Shown here one piece after another: positions 34,816 to 44,733 of a stretch of DNA of 54,432 bases. How positions within the stretch are numbered: the stretch's first letter is position 1; each line of letters starts with the position of its first letter. Origin of the DNA: Beijerinckiaceae bacterium (GTDB taxonomy: Bacteria; Pseudomonadota; Alphaproteobacteria; Rhizobiales; Beijerinckiaceae). The notes beneath the pieces are model-generated. The model saw only the letters and a program-made list of their open reading frames with translations, was not told where the DNA came from and made no database searches. The position numbers were made by a program, and so were the translations under genes. The stretch is from assembly GCA_025458025.1 (NCBI GenBank), contig JALOTF010000010.1, positions 1-54,432 of the forward strand, read 5' to 3'.

Positions 34816-34899
34816 TGCCAAGGCCTTGAAGCTGCGGCCCTCCGCCCGATTTATGGCAGACAACAGCCCAAAACGGCGATGAGCAGCAGGGGAAGAAAC

Positions 34900-35883
34900 A
34901 TGCATTTCACGCGTCGCAGCATCACGGCCGGTCTCGCCCTCACGCCTTTGCTCGCTGCCGGTGGCGCGAAAGCGCAAGGGGCCGGCAACGTCATCACGCT
35001 GGTTGTGCCGTTCCCGGCGGGTGGTTCGGTGGATGCCGTGACCCGGCTCGTGCAGCCCGGCCTCGCCGAGCGGCAGAAGGCGACGATGGTCGTCGAGAAC
35101 AAGGGCGGCGCCTCGGGCAGCATCGGTGCGGCGCAGGTCGCAAAATCGCCGCCGGATGGCAAGACTTGGCTCTTCGTGTTCGACAGCCACGCGGTGAACC
35201 CTTCGCTGCAGAAACTTACCTTCGATTCCGAGAAGGATCTTGCGCCGGTTATGCTGATCGGCACGGCGCCGAATGTTCTGGCCACGCATCCCTCGCGGCC
35301 CTTCCGCACGCTCGCGGATGTGGTGAAGGCGGCGAAGGAGAACCCCGGCAAGGTGACCTATGCCACGATTGGCGCGGGCAGCCTCGGGCACCTCACCATG
35401 GTGCGGCTGGGCAAGCAGCTGGGCATCGAGTTGACCCATGTGCCGTATCGCGGTGGTGGCCCGGCCCTGAACGATGCGATCTCCGGCCATGTCGATCTCA
35501 TCATCGGCTCGGCGGCTTTGATCAACCCGCAGCTCGAAGGCAAGAAACTGGTGCCGGTCGTTCAATTCGGCCCCAAGCGTGCGACCTCGCCGCAACTCGC
35601 CGCCGTGCCGACCTCGGCGGAAAGCGGTGCACCGGGCATCGAATCCCTCGCCTGGTGGGGCGTTTTCGCGCCGGCCGGCACGCCGGCGGATATCATCGCG
35701 AAATTCGAGGCGGATCTGCGCGCGACCCTGAAAGATGAGCGCGTTGCCAACACGCTGGCGAGTTCGCAGCAAATCGAGGTTCTCGCCGGAGGGCCGGAGG
35801 TGCTGCGCGCCTTCTTCGCCAAGGAAATGAAGGTCTGGGGCGATATCGTGCGTGAAAACAAGATCGAGATCTCCTCACAATGA
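34900..35883 (+). CDS. Bug/TctC-type binding protein without its permease
   Basis: A 327-residue periplasmic protein of the tripartite tricarboxylate transporter (TctC/Bug) family with a signal peptide (RRSITAGLALTPLLAAGGAKAQ). The family pattern is VPFPAGGSVDAVTR and IGAGSLGHLTMVRLGKQLGI. ATG 34900 follows GGGGAAG by a few bases and is preferred over an ATG 21 bases upstream. No TctA or TctB gene is nearby, so it is an orphan binding protein. Its stop overlaps the next start by 4 bases. Confidence 0.88.
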   Translation: MHFTRRSITAGLALTPLLAAGGAKAQGAGNVITLVVPFPAGGSVDAVTRLVQPGLAERQKATMVVENKGGASGSIGAAQVAKSPPDGKTWLFVFDSHAVNPSLQKLTFDSEKDLAPVMLIGTAPNVLATHPSRPFRTLADVVKAAKENPGKVTYATIGAGSLGHLTMVRLGKQLGIELTHVPYRGGGPALNDAISGHVDLIIGSAALINPQLEGKKLVPVVQFGPKRATSPQLAAVPTSAESGAPGIESLAWWGVFAPAGTPADIIAKFEADLRATLKDERVANTLASSQQIEVLAGGPEVLRAFFAKEMKVWGDIVRENKIEISSQ

Positions 35884-36854
35884 CCAGCCTGCCGCGGATT
35901 GCTATCCTCGACGATAGCCAGCATGTCGCCCGTTCATCCGCCGACTGGTCGGTGCTGGACGGGCGCGCGCATCTCGCCATTCTCAGCGCGCCGTTCGAGA
36001 GTGAGGATGCGGCGGCAGCGGCATTGCAGGATTTCGAGATCCTCGTGCCGATGCGCGAGCGCACCCCGCTTCCGGGATCGCTTCTGGAGCGCCTGCCGCG
36101 CCTGAAGATGATCGCGCTCACCGGCGTGCGCTCGCCCTCGCTTGATCTCGTCGCCTGCGACCGGCTGGACATCACCGTGTGCAACACGGCGGGCGATCAG
36201 GTGACACCGGCGACGGCAGAACTCGCCTTCGCGCTGATCCTCGCGGCCGCGCGGGATCTCGCGCACGCTGATCGCCGCATCCGCGAGGGCGGCTGGCACG
36301 AACATGTGCGGATCGGCATTCCGCTGGCGGGGAAGACGCTGGGCGTCGTAGGGCTCGGCCGTCTCGGCAAGATCGTCGCGCGCTATGGCAAGGCGTTCGG
36401 CATGGATGTCATCGCCTGGAGCCAGAATCTCACCGCCGAAGCGGCGGAGGAGGGCGGGGCGCGGCTTGTTTCCAAGGCTGAGCTGTTCTCAACGGCGGAT
36501 GTCGTGAGCCTGCATCTCGTGCTCTCCGCCCGCACGCGGGGCGTGGTGGGCGCGGCGGAGATCAACGCGCTGAAACCGGGCGCCATCCTCGTCAACACCG
36601 CGCGCGGCCCGCTCATCGAGCGCGAGCCCTTCCTCGCCCGGCTGCGGAAGGGCGATCTCTTCGCCGGTCTCGATGTGCATGATCAGGAGCCGATGCCGAA
36701 GGATGATCCCTTCCGTAGCCTGCCGAATGTCGTGCTCGCGCCGCATCTCGGCTATTCCACGGATGCGGTGTTCCGGCAGTTCTACGGGCAATCCCTCGAG
36801 AACATCCTGGCCTTTCTCGATGGCAAGCCGATCCGCCTGCTGAAGGCGGGGTAG
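35880..36854 (+). CDS. D-2-hydroxyacid dehydrogenase
   Basis: A 324-residue NAD(P)-dependent dehydrogenase. The Rossmann motif is GVVGLGRLGKIVARYGKAFG, the catalytic Arg is in NTARGPL, the Glu in DVHDQEP and the His in APHLGY. It would reduce or oxidise a 2-keto or D-2-hydroxy acid. It is coupled to the Bug protein, which may import that acid. It converges with soxG, with only 3 bases between the stops. Confidence 0.9.
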   Translation: MTSLPRIAILDDSQHVARSSADWSVLDGRAHLAILSAPFESEDAAAAALQDFEILVPMRERTPLPGSLLERLPRLKMIALTGVRSPSLDLVACDRLDITVCNTAGDQVTPATAELAFALILAAARDLAHADRRIREGGWHEHVRIGIPLAGKTLGVVGLGRLGKIVARYGKAFGMDVIAWSQNLTAEAAEEGGARLVSKAELFSTADVVSLHLVLSARTRGVVGAAEINALKPGAILVNTARGPLIEREPFLARLRKGDLFAGLDVHDQEPMPKDDPFRSLPNVVLAPHLGYSTDAVFRQFYGQSLENILAFLDGKPIRLLKAG

Positions 36855-36857
36855 GCT

Positions 36858-37475
36858 TCAGCCTCCGGTCGTGATCGCGCGCACCCCGAACTCTGCCGCT
36901 GAGGCTTCCAGCCAAGAGCCGAAGCTGCCGGTCATGCTGCGCGGCACGAGGATCTCGAAGGCCGGCAAACCCGCGCGATCATCTAGCCGCCAGATCTGCA
37001 CGCGGATATGCGCAACCGGGGTGATCATCGTCGCGCCGGGCCCGAAAACCCTGGGGTGAAGATCCACCATCACGCCCTTGGCCAGCACATCGCGTGCGCG
37101 CTCGCCCGAGAGCCGCAGTACCGCACGACCGTCGCTCTGGTCGGTGACGGGGACAATCGCGGCGAGTTCCCGCAGGAGACCGGGGTCGAAATCGCGATAA
37201 GACCGCAGCAGGAATTTTCCGGGGCCCGCCCAGAGCAGATCATGCTGCGGCCCGCGGCTCACGGTGCCATTCGCCGGCAGAGTGAGGCTCAAGCGCTCCT
37301 TCAGCCAGCGCGTCAGGGCGGGTTCAACCGCCGCCGGCAACGAGATGAGCGCAAGGCCGATGACATCGAGCGGTTCGATGGTCAGTGGTGCGTGACCGGA
37401 GAGGCCGTTGCGGATGCTTTCCAGCGTGCCGGCCCAAGCGGATCGGGGCGTCCAGGCGTTCACAATGTCAGCCAC
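36858..37475 (-). CDS. soxG: Sarcosine oxidase gamma subunit
   Basis: A 205-residue subunit related to the T-protein fold. It has no catalytic site of its own and stabilises the heterotetramer. The start is GTG 37475 with GGGAG 9 bases upstream; a longer frame overlaps soxA too far. It overlaps the soxA stop by 8 bases and is the last gene of the 14-gene run. Confidence 0.85.
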   Translation of the reverse strand: MADIVNAWTPRSAWAGTLESIRNGLSGHAPLTIEPLDVIGLALISLPAAVEPALTRWLKERLSLTLPANGTVSRGPQHDLLWAGPGKFLLRSYRDFDPGLLRELAAIVPVTDQSDGRAVLRLSGERARDVLAKGVMVDLHPRVFGPGATMITPVAHIRVQIWRLDDRAGLPAFEILVPRSMTGSFGSWLEASAAEFGVRAITTGG

Positions 37476-40452
37476 GCAAGCGCACTCCCTCGGGATCGAT
37501 GAAGACCGGTGAGCAGATTTCCACCTCGAAATCGCCCCCGCGCACGGGATCATGCGCGCGGACGCGCTCGCCGATGCGGCTCGTGCCGCCTCGGATCAGC
37601 CCGAGGCCGATCCAGTGGCCGAGATGCGGCGAGAAGGCCACTGAGGTCATGAAGCCCAGATCGTTTTCCATGGTGGCGGTGCTGCTGAGATCGAGGAAAT
37701 GCGCGCCGGCCCGCAGGCGATCCGCCTTGTTCACCGGCTTGAAGCCCGCGAGCATCGGGCGGTTCGGTTCGGTCAGGGCCGGGCGGGTCGCCATCAGCCG
37801 GCCGATATAATCCTTGCGCGGCGACATCAGCCCGCCAAGGCCGAGATCCCGCGCGGTGGTCTGGCCGTTGAGTTCATTGCCGGCAACATGGCCCTTCTCG
37901 ATGCGCAGCACGCCCAGCGCCTCGATACCATAGGGCGTGATGCCGAAATCGCGGCCTTCTTCCATCAGCGCGGCCATCATCGCATCGCCATACCGCGCAG
38001 GCACGGCCAGTTCATAGGCGAGTTCGCCCGAGAACGAGAGGCGGAATAGCCGCGCCGGAATGCCGCCAGCCACGGTGATCTCCCGCACCGCGAGATAGGG
38101 AAAGGCCGCGTTCGAGATGTCATGCGGGGCATCGACCAATCGAGCCAGCGTCTCGCGCGAGCGGGGCCCGGCCACCGCCGCCTGCGCCCATTGATCGGAC
38201 ACCGAGGCCATGTGGAGATCGAGTTCCGGCCAGAGCACCTGATGGCAGAATTCCAGATGCTGCATCACGCGCTCGGCATTGGCGGTGGTGGTGGTCATCA
38301 GGAAGTGGTTCTCGCCCAGCCGCGAGGTTGTGCCATCATCAAAGACGAAGCCATCCTCGCGCAGCATCAGGCCGTAACGGGCCTTGCCCACCGGCAGGTT
38401 CGCCCAGCCATTCGTGTAGACCCGTTCGAGGAAGGTCGCGGCATCCCGGCCCTGAATGTCGATCTTGCCGAGCGTGGAGACATCGCAGAGGCCCACCCCC
38501 TTGCGCACGGCGAGCACCTCGCGGTTGACGCTTGTGAGCCAGTCATTCTCGCCGGGTTGGGGGTAGTATTGCGCGCGCAGCCACGCGCCGCTCTCGATGA
38601 AGACCGCGCCCGCCTGCCGCGACCATTCATGCGTGGGCGAAAGGCGGGTCGAGCGGAAATCCCTGCCGCGGTGATGCCCCGCCAGCGCCCCGATCGCCAC
38701 CGGCGTATAGGGCGGGCGGAAGCGCGTGGTGCCGGTCGCGGCGATGGATTGGCCGGTCTGCTCGGCCATCAGCGCGAGGCCCGAAAGGTTCGAGGTCTTG
38801 CCCTGATCGGTCGCCATGCCGAGGGTCGTGTAGCGCTTGAGATGCTCGACCGAGCGGAATCCCTCGCGGGCCGCGATCTCCACATCCTTGTCGGTCACGT
38901 CGTTCTGGAAATCGACGAAGGCCTTGCCGCGCCCGCCCTTCACCCGCCAGACCGGCAGAAGGCCCGTCGCTTCAGCCTCGATCGCGGGCATCCGCGCGGC
39001 AGGGGCGGGGGTGAAGCCCAGATCTGCCACAGCCTCGCGACTGAGTCGGTCGCCATCCACCAGCGCCTCCGCCAGCGTCCAGCGCCCGGCGGCATTTCCA
39101 GCCACCGCCATGCCCGGCGGCACATCGCCCGGCACGAAGGCCTGCGCGGCCTCGTTCCAGACCGGCTTTCCATTCTGGTGGGAGGTGAGATGCAAGGCCG
39201 GGTTCCAGCCATTCGAGACGGCCAGAAGATCACAGGGGAGTACCGTTTCCGCGCCCGAAGCCTCGCGCACGGTGATGTGGTCGAGTTGTTGCCAGCCGCG
39301 CGCGGCTGTCACGGCACCGCCGGCGAGATAACGCGCGCCCAGCTTCCGCGCCAGATCCGCGCGTGCGGGGTTTGCGTCTGGTCGGCTGTCGATGATCGCG
39401 ACGATCTCCGCCCCCGCTGCCGAGAGATCCGCTGCGGTCGACCATGCCTCGTCGCCTGCGGTGAACAGCACCGCCTTGCGACCGGGCAACACGCCGAAGC
39501 GGTTCACATAACTGCGCACGGCGCTCGCGAGCATCACGCCCGGCTTGTCATTCCCGGCGAAGACGATGGGCCGTTCGATCGCGCCCGCCGCCAGCACCGA
39601 TCGCTTGGCATAGATCCGCCAGCCGCGCTGTCGGGGCTGGTGCGGGGGTGGCACGGGGAGGTGATCCGAAACGCGCTCCACGGCACCGAAAACACCGTGA
39701 TCATAAAGGCCGAACACAGTTGTGCGCGGCATGAGGCGCACAGTGTCGAGGCTCGCGAGTTCCGCAATTGTCTCCGCGAGCCATTCGGTTGCGGGGCGAC
39801 CATCGATCTCGCGCCTTTCGGCCAGCAATTGCCCGCCGAGACGGAAATCCTGCTCACAGAGGATGACGCGCGCCCCGCTGCGCCCTGCGGCGAGGGCGGC
39901 TGCAAGGCCTGCCGGGCCCGAGCCGATGACGAGCAGATCGCAGAAGGCAAAGGCCTTTTCATAATGATCAGGGTCTTCTGCATTCGCAGCCCGGCCCAGC
40001 CCCGCCGCGCGACGGATCAGCGGCTCGTAGAGCTTCTCCCAGAAGGCGGAGGGCCACATGAAGGTCTTGTAGTAGAATCCGGCCACCAGCCCCGGCGCGA
40101 ACAACCCGTTGACCGACATCAGATCGAAGGTGAGCGACGGCCAGCGGTTCTGGCTTGTGGCCTCAAGGCCCTCGAACAGTTCCGCCACGGTCGCGCGTGT
40201 GTTGGGCTCGCGCCGCGCGCCGCTGCGCAGTTCCACCAGTGCGTTCGGCTCTTCCGGCCCCGCCGAGAGGATGCCGCGCGGCCGGTGATACTTGAACGAG
40301 CGGCCCACAAGGCGCACGCCCTCGGCCAGCAGGGCGGAGGCGAGCGTATCGCCCTCGAAGCCGCGATAATCGCGCCCATCGAAGCGGAAACGAACCGGTT
40401 TCGAACGGTCGATGAAGCCGCCGGAGGCCGTGCGGAAGGGGTGGTGCGTCAT
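37468..40452 (-). CDS. soxA: Sarcosine oxidase alpha subunit
   Basis: A 994-residue subunit of the heterotetrameric enzyme, which demethylates sarcosine to glycine and passes the methyl group to tetrahydrofolate. A ferredoxin-like N-terminal part (about 15-100) is followed by the dinucleotide-binding domain with GSGPAG at 177-182 and a C-terminal aminomethyltransferase (GCV_T) domain (about 600-990). The length matches the family. It overlaps soxD by 4 bases. Confidence 0.93.
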   Translation of the reverse strand: MTHHPFRTASGGFIDRSKPVRFRFDGRDYRGFEGDTLASALLAEGVRLVGRSFKYHRPRGILSAGPEEPNALVELRSGARREPNTRATVAELFEGLEATSQNRWPSLTFDLMSVNGLFAPGLVAGFYYKTFMWPSAFWEKLYEPLIRRAAGLGRAANAEDPDHYEKAFAFCDLLVIGSGPAGLAAALAAGRSGARVILCEQDFRLGGQLLAERREIDGRPATEWLAETIAELASLDTVRLMPRTTVFGLYDHGVFGAVERVSDHLPVPPPHQPRQRGWRIYAKRSVLAAGAIERPIVFAGNDKPGVMLASAVRSYVNRFGVLPGRKAVLFTAGDEAWSTAADLSAAGAEIVAIIDSRPDANPARADLARKLGARYLAGGAVTAARGWQQLDHITVREASGAETVLPCDLLAVSNGWNPALHLTSHQNGKPVWNEAAQAFVPGDVPPGMAVAGNAAGRWTLAEALVDGDRLSREAVADLGFTPAPAARMPAIEAEATGLLPVWRVKGGRGKAFVDFQNDVTDKDVEIAAREGFRSVEHLKRYTTLGMATDQGKTSNLSGLALMAEQTGQSIAATGTTRFRPPYTPVAIGALAGHHRGRDFRSTRLSPTHEWSRQAGAVFIESGAWLRAQYYPQPGENDWLTSVNREVLAVRKGVGLCDVSTLGKIDIQGRDAATFLERVYTNGWANLPVGKARYGLMLREDGFVFDDGTTSRLGENHFLMTTTTANAERVMQHLEFCHQVLWPELDLHMASVSDQWAQAAVAGPRSRETLARLVDAPHDISNAAFPYLAVREITVAGGIPARLFRLSFSGELAYELAVPARYGDAMMAALMEEGRDFGITPYGIEALGVLRIEKGHVAGNELNGQTTARDLGLGGLMSPRKDYIGRLMATRPALTEPNRPMLAGFKPVNKADRLRAGAHFLDLSSTATMENDLGFMTSVAFSPHLGHWIGLGLIRGGTSRIGERVRAHDPVRGGDFEVEICSPVFIDPEGVRLRG

Positions 40453-40724
40453 GCTCCGGCCTCCGTGCCCTTCGGGCGCGCAGGCTCCACCGCCTCGATC
40501 CGGTGATTGCGCGTGTCACGCGTCACCACGAGCCAGCGGCCGCAACCGCCGCGATGATACCAGAGTTCGCGCAAGCGCCCGGCGGGGTTCTCGCGCAGAT
40601 AGACATAATCGGTCATGGCCGCGAGGCTGGCCTCCAGGCCGTCGGGCCGCTGGAGGTCGGCCGCGCCGAGATAGGCGAATTCCTGGGAATCGCGCGCGCC
40701 GCAATGGGGGCAGGAGATCAGCAT
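40449..40724 (-). CDS. soxD: Sarcosine oxidase delta subunit
   Basis: A 91-residue zinc-binding subunit. C5 and C8 (CPHCG) with H57 and C61 (YHRGGC) are the ligands. The length and the order B-D-A-G are standard for the sox operon. Confidence 0.92.
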   Translation of the reverse strand: MLISCPHCGARDSQEFAYLGAADLQRPDGLEASLAAMTDYVYLRENPAGRLRELWYHRGGCGRWLVVTRDTRNHRIEAVEPARPKGTEAGA

Positions 40725-40748
40725 GGCTTTATCCTTGGCTCCGTCGCC

Positions 40749-41999
40749 TCAATGCAGATTCGGCTGGGCGCCGGCGCCCTTCTCATCGATGAGATGGCCG
40801 GTGGCGAAACGGTCGAGCCGGTAGGCCGCCGCGACCGGATGCGGCGCTCCCGTGGCGATGAGATGCGCGAGGCACAGGCCGGATGCGGGCGTGGCCTTGA
40901 AGCCGCCATAGCACCAGCCAGCATTGAGGTAGAGCCCTTCCACCGGGGTCGTGTCGATGATCGGCGAGCCATCCATCGACATATCCATCACGCCGCCCCA
41001 GTGCCTGAGCATGCGGATGCGCCCGAGGCCGGGCCAGAGGCCCATTCCGGCCTCCATCACATCCTCGATGACCGGCAGGTTGCCGCGCTGGGCGTAGGAA
41101 TTGTAGCCGTCGATATCGCCACCGAAGACGAGGCCGCCCTTGTCGGACTGGCTGATATAGAAATGGCCTGCGCCGAAGGTCACCACGCCGTCGATCAGCG
41201 GTTTCAGCCCCTCCGAGACGAACGCCTGCAACACATGGCTCTCGATGGGCAGGCGCAGGCCCGCCATCGCCGCGACTTGCGAGGAACTCCCGGCGACAAC
41301 CATCGCCACCTTGGCCGCACGGATGGGCCCGCGCGTGGTTTCGACGCCCGTTACGCGCCCATTTTCGACCGTGATGCCCGTGACTTCGCAATGCTGGATC
41401 AGATCTACGCCGCGCTGGTCTGCCGCGCGGGCATAGCCCCAGGCGACGGCATCGTGACGGGCCGTGCCGCCGCGCCGCTGCAGAAGCCCGCCCTGAATGG
41501 GAAAGCGGGCATTGTCATAATCGAAATAGGGGTGCATCTGCCGCACGCCCTCGCGATCGAGCAGTTCGGAATCCACGCCTGCGAGGCGCATGGCATTGCC
41601 GCGCCGGGCATAGGCATCGCGCTGGGCATCGGAATGGTAGAGGTTCAGCACGCCGCGCTGGCTGACCATCGCATTGTAGTTCAGATCCTTCTCGAGCCCC
41701 TCCCACAATTGCATGGAAAGCTCGTAGAACGGCGTATTGCCCGGCAGCAGGTAGTTCGAGCGGATGATCGTGGTGTTCCGCCCGATATTGCCGGAGCCGA
41801 GATAGCCCTTCTCCAGCACCGCGACATCTGTGATGCCATAGCGGCTCGCGAGATAATGCGCGGTGGCGAGGCCATGCCCGCCGCCGCCGATGATCAGCAC
41901 GGAGTATTCCCGCTTCGGCTCCGGGTTGCGCCAGGCCGGTTGCCAGCCCTGATGCCCGCGCAAGGCCTGGGACACGAGGGAGAAGACGGAATAACGCAT
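40749..41999 (-). CDS. soxB: Sarcosine oxidase beta subunit
   Basis: A 416-residue flavoprotein. The FAD motif is VLIIGGGGHGLATAHYLA (34-51). H182 in TARHDAVAWGYA matches the histidine that carries covalent FMN. It contains the sarcosine-oxidising site. It is 9 bases after the LDH2-type gene. Confidence 0.93.
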   Translation of the reverse strand: MRYSVFSLVSQALRGHQGWQPAWRNPEPKREYSVLIIGGGGHGLATAHYLASRYGITDVAVLEKGYLGSGNIGRNTTIIRSNYLLPGNTPFYELSMQLWEGLEKDLNYNAMVSQRGVLNLYHSDAQRDAYARRGNAMRLAGVDSELLDREGVRQMHPYFDYDNARFPIQGGLLQRRGGTARHDAVAWGYARAADQRGVDLIQHCEVTGITVENGRVTGVETTRGPIRAAKVAMVVAGSSSQVAAMAGLRLPIESHVLQAFVSEGLKPLIDGVVTFGAGHFYISQSDKGGLVFGGDIDGYNSYAQRGNLPVIEDVMEAGMGLWPGLGRIRMLRHWGGVMDMSMDGSPIIDTTPVEGLYLNAGWCYGGFKATPASGLCLAHLIATGAPHPVAAAYRLDRFATGHLIDEKGAGAQPNLH

Positions 42000-42008
42000 G
42001 GCCGATCC

Positions 42009-43037
42009 TTAAACCGCATAGGCGCGGATACGCTCGTGCAACGCCGCGGGAATGGCAATGCCTTCTCTCGCAGTGCGGGCTCTTGCCGCAAGACGACGAT
42101 CACCCGGCAGGCGCACGCCGGGCTGGCTTGCCATGCCGTCGAGCAGTCGCGCAAGACGCGCAGGCGTGTCGGCATTCCCGGCGGTTGCGCCCACATTGAT
42201 CCCGATGAAGAACTGCCCGGTGCGCGGCGGGCCGCCCGTATTATCCGCGAACGACGAGGCCTCCATCGAGAGTGAGGCTCCCGTGGCCCATGCCGCCAGA
42301 AGCTCCACGATCAGCGCGAGGCCCACGCCCTTGTAGCCGCCCGAGGGCACCATGGTTCCCCCATCAAGCGCGGCTGCGGGATCGGTGGTCGGCTGACCCT
42401 CGCGGTCGAGTGCCCAGCCCAGCGGAATGGCCTCGCCGCGCGCCTTGTGCACCACGATCTCGCTTTTCGCGACGACGCTCGAGGATTGATCAAGCACGAG
42501 GGGTGGCCCCTCCGCGCGCGGCACGGCCAGCGCGATCGGGTTGGTGCCGAAAACCGGCAACCGGCCGCCGACCGGCGCGATGGAAGCCGGCGCATTCACG
42601 AAACCGAGCGCCAGCAATCCAGCCCCGGCGATGCGCTCGACATGATAGCCGACCACGCCGCAATTATAAGAATTCGTCACCGCCATCGCCGCAATGCCCT
42701 GCTTCCGGGCCTTGGAGACGAGTGCGGGCAGACCGAGATCGATGGCGGGATGCGCAAAACCGTCGCGCGCATCCACCCGCACAATGCCCGGCGCGCCATC
42801 CTCCAGAACGGCAATCGCTTTGCCGTTAATCTTGCCGACCCGCGCGTGCTCGCAATAGGTGGGGAGGCGCGCGAGCCCGTGGCTGTGGATGCCATCCGCC
42901 TCTGCTGCCACCACCGATTGCGTGACCGAGAGCGCCTGCGGCAGGCCGAGGCCGGAACCGCTCAGCGCGTTGAGGGTCAGGGCTTCGACCTCGGCGAGGC
43001 TGAGGCGAACCGAATTGCCTGTCGCTGGATTACTCAT
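42009..43037 (-). CDS. LDH2-type malate/lactate/ureidoglycolate dehydrogenase
   Basis: A 342-residue member of the family that includes malate, L-sulfolactate and ureidoglycolate dehydrogenases and delta-1-piperideine-2-carboxylate reductases; the fold is not Rossmann-type. The signature is DGIHSHGLARLPTYCEHARVGKING with the catalytic His. It overlaps hyuB by 4 bases. Ureidoglycolate dehydrogenase is interesting here because it belongs to ureide metabolism, but the sequence does not decide. Confidence 0.85.
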   Translation of the reverse strand: MSNPATGNSVRLSLAEVEALTLNALSGSGLGLPQALSVTQSVVAAEADGIHSHGLARLPTYCEHARVGKINGKAIAVLEDGAPGIVRVDARDGFAHPAIDLGLPALVSKARKQGIAAMAVTNSYNCGVVGYHVERIAGAGLLALGFVNAPASIAPVGGRLPVFGTNPIALAVPRAEGPPLVLDQSSSVVAKSEIVVHKARGEAIPLGWALDREGQPTTDPAAALDGGTMVPSGGYKGVGLALIVELLAAWATGASLSMEASSFADNTGGPPRTGQFFIGINVGATAGNADTPARLARLLDGMASQPGVRLPGDRRLAARARTAREGIAIPAALHERIRAYAV

Positions 43038-44722
43038 TCCGCAGCCTCCCCGATGGCGCCCTGGCCGTAATCGCGTGCGGCGGCTTCCGGCGTGATGAAC
43101 CCTTCCGCGAGATCCTTCGCGATCTCCTCCCGCGAACGGGTGCGGGGGTCGCCCCAGCCACCGCCGCCGGAGGTCTCGATGGTGATGACATCACCCGGTC
43201 CGACCTGAATGCCGGAGACCTTCGAGCGAAGCGGATCTTTCGTGCCATCTTTGCGCGTGATGGTCGTGCGGCTGAGCGACCCCGGCTTGCCGCCGGCAAT
43301 GCCATAGGGCGGGTAGCGGAAACGCTCGAAATTGGTGCTGAGCGTGCCCTGTGCCGCGTTGAGCCGGAATTCGCGCACGAGGCCGAGGCCGCCGCGCTTC
43401 TTCCCTGCGCCGCCTGAATCCGGGATGAGACCGTAGCGCAGGAAGGTGATGGGATATTTCGATTCGACCATCTCGATGGGCGCGTTGGTGTTGTTGTGCA
43501 GCCCGCAGGAGAGGGCGCTCGCGCCGTCATCTCCGGCATGCCCGCCCCAGCCGCCCACCTCGATATCGAAATAGACCCGGCGACGGCCCTGCGGCTCCAC
43601 GGTCGCCAGCGCATAGACATAGGAAATCGCGTAGTAGGCAGCGGGAATCCGGTCGGGGATGAGTTGCGCCAGCGCGCCGAACACGGCAGTCGCGATCCGG
43701 TGATTGACCACCATCCGGCCCGTGACGGGCGCAGGGAATTCGGCATTCACGACGCTGCCCTTCGGCAGATCGACCGAAATCGGGCGATAACAGCCGCTAT
43801 TGGCGGGAATATCCTTCCCGAGAGCCGCGAGCAGGGCGTAATAGATGGCCGAGCAGGTCATGGCGCGCGTGTTGTTCACCGGCCCCGGCACCTGCGGGCT
43901 CGATCCTGCAAAATCCAGCCGGATCTGGTCGCCGGACTTGATGACCCGCACCGAGAGGCGGATCGGTTCGTCGCTCTGGCCGTCATCATCGACGAGTTCG
44001 GTGAATGCGCCTTCGCCATCCGGCAGTTGGGCAATCGCCGCGCGCATCATGGCTTCCGAGCCATCGAGCAGGGCGGCCATGGCCTTGGACAGATCATCCG
44101 GACCATATTTCGTGGCGATGCGCTCCAGCGCTCGCGTGCCCACCCCGAGGGCGGCGATCTGGGCATGCAGGTCGCCGCGCGTCTCGTCGGGCTGCCGCAC
44201 ATTAGCGAGCACAAGCTGGAGGATCGCCTCGTTCAGCTTGCCTTTCTCCGCGAGCTTCAGCGGCGGGATGCGGATGCCCTCCTGAAAGATTTCGCGCGCC
44301 GCCGCGTAATAGCTGCCCGGCGCACCCCCGCCGACATCCACATGGTGGCAGAGCGTGCCGACAATGCCCACGCAACGACCCTCATGGAAAACGGGGCGGA
44401 AGGTCTGGATATCCGGCAGGTGCTGCCCGCCCGAATAGGGGTCGTTGGTCACGACGATATCGCCGTCATGCCATTGGTCGAGCGGAATGAACTCGGTAAT
44501 CAGCCGCTCGAGGCAGGCCGACATCGAGTTGAGATGTACGGGAATGCGCGCGGATTGCGCGATCTGGTTGCCCTTCGCATCGAAAACGGCGGTCGAGAAA
44601 TCGAGGATCTCCCGCACCACGGTCGAGCGGCTGGTGCGCCAGATGGTGATCGACATTTCTTCCGCAGCGGCCACGAGCGCATTGCGGATGATCTCGACCC
44701 GGACAGGATTGATGGTGCTCAT
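43034..44722 (-). CDS. hyuB: Hydantoinase/oxoprolinase subunit B
   Basis: A 562-residue HyuB-type protein with the family motif VTNDPYSGGQHLPDI and a glycine-rich C-terminus (GGGGWGDPRTR). Together with HyuA it forms an ATP-dependent amidohydrolase that opens cyclic ureides such as N-methylhydantoin or 5-oxoproline. It lies 11 bases after hyuA. Confidence 0.9.
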   Translation of the reverse strand: MSTINPVRVEIIRNALVAAAEEMSITIWRTSRSTVVREILDFSTAVFDAKGNQIAQSARIPVHLNSMSACLERLITEFIPLDQWHDGDIVVTNDPYSGGQHLPDIQTFRPVFHEGRCVGIVGTLCHHVDVGGGAPGSYYAAAREIFQEGIRIPPLKLAEKGKLNEAILQLVLANVRQPDETRGDLHAQIAALGVGTRALERIATKYGPDDLSKAMAALLDGSEAMMRAAIAQLPDGEGAFTELVDDDGQSDEPIRLSVRVIKSGDQIRLDFAGSSPQVPGPVNNTRAMTCSAIYYALLAALGKDIPANSGCYRPISVDLPKGSVVNAEFPAPVTGRMVVNHRIATAVFGALAQLIPDRIPAAYYAISYVYALATVEPQGRRRVYFDIEVGGWGGHAGDDGASALSCGLHNNTNAPIEMVESKYPITFLRYGLIPDSGGAGKKRGGLGLVREFRLNAAQGTLSTNFERFRYPPYGIAGGKPGSLSRTTITRKDGTKDPLRSKVSGIQVGPGDVITIETSGGGGWGDPRTRSREEIAKDLAEGFITPEAAARDYGQGAIGEAAE

Positions 44723-44733
44723 GGGAAAGGCCT

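Noticed and set aside
38122-40506. A 794-codon open frame antisense to soxA
   Set aside because: It mirrors soxA codon by codon, has arginine- and histidine-rich low-complexity sequence and matches no family; GC-rich genes commonly leave the opposite strand open.
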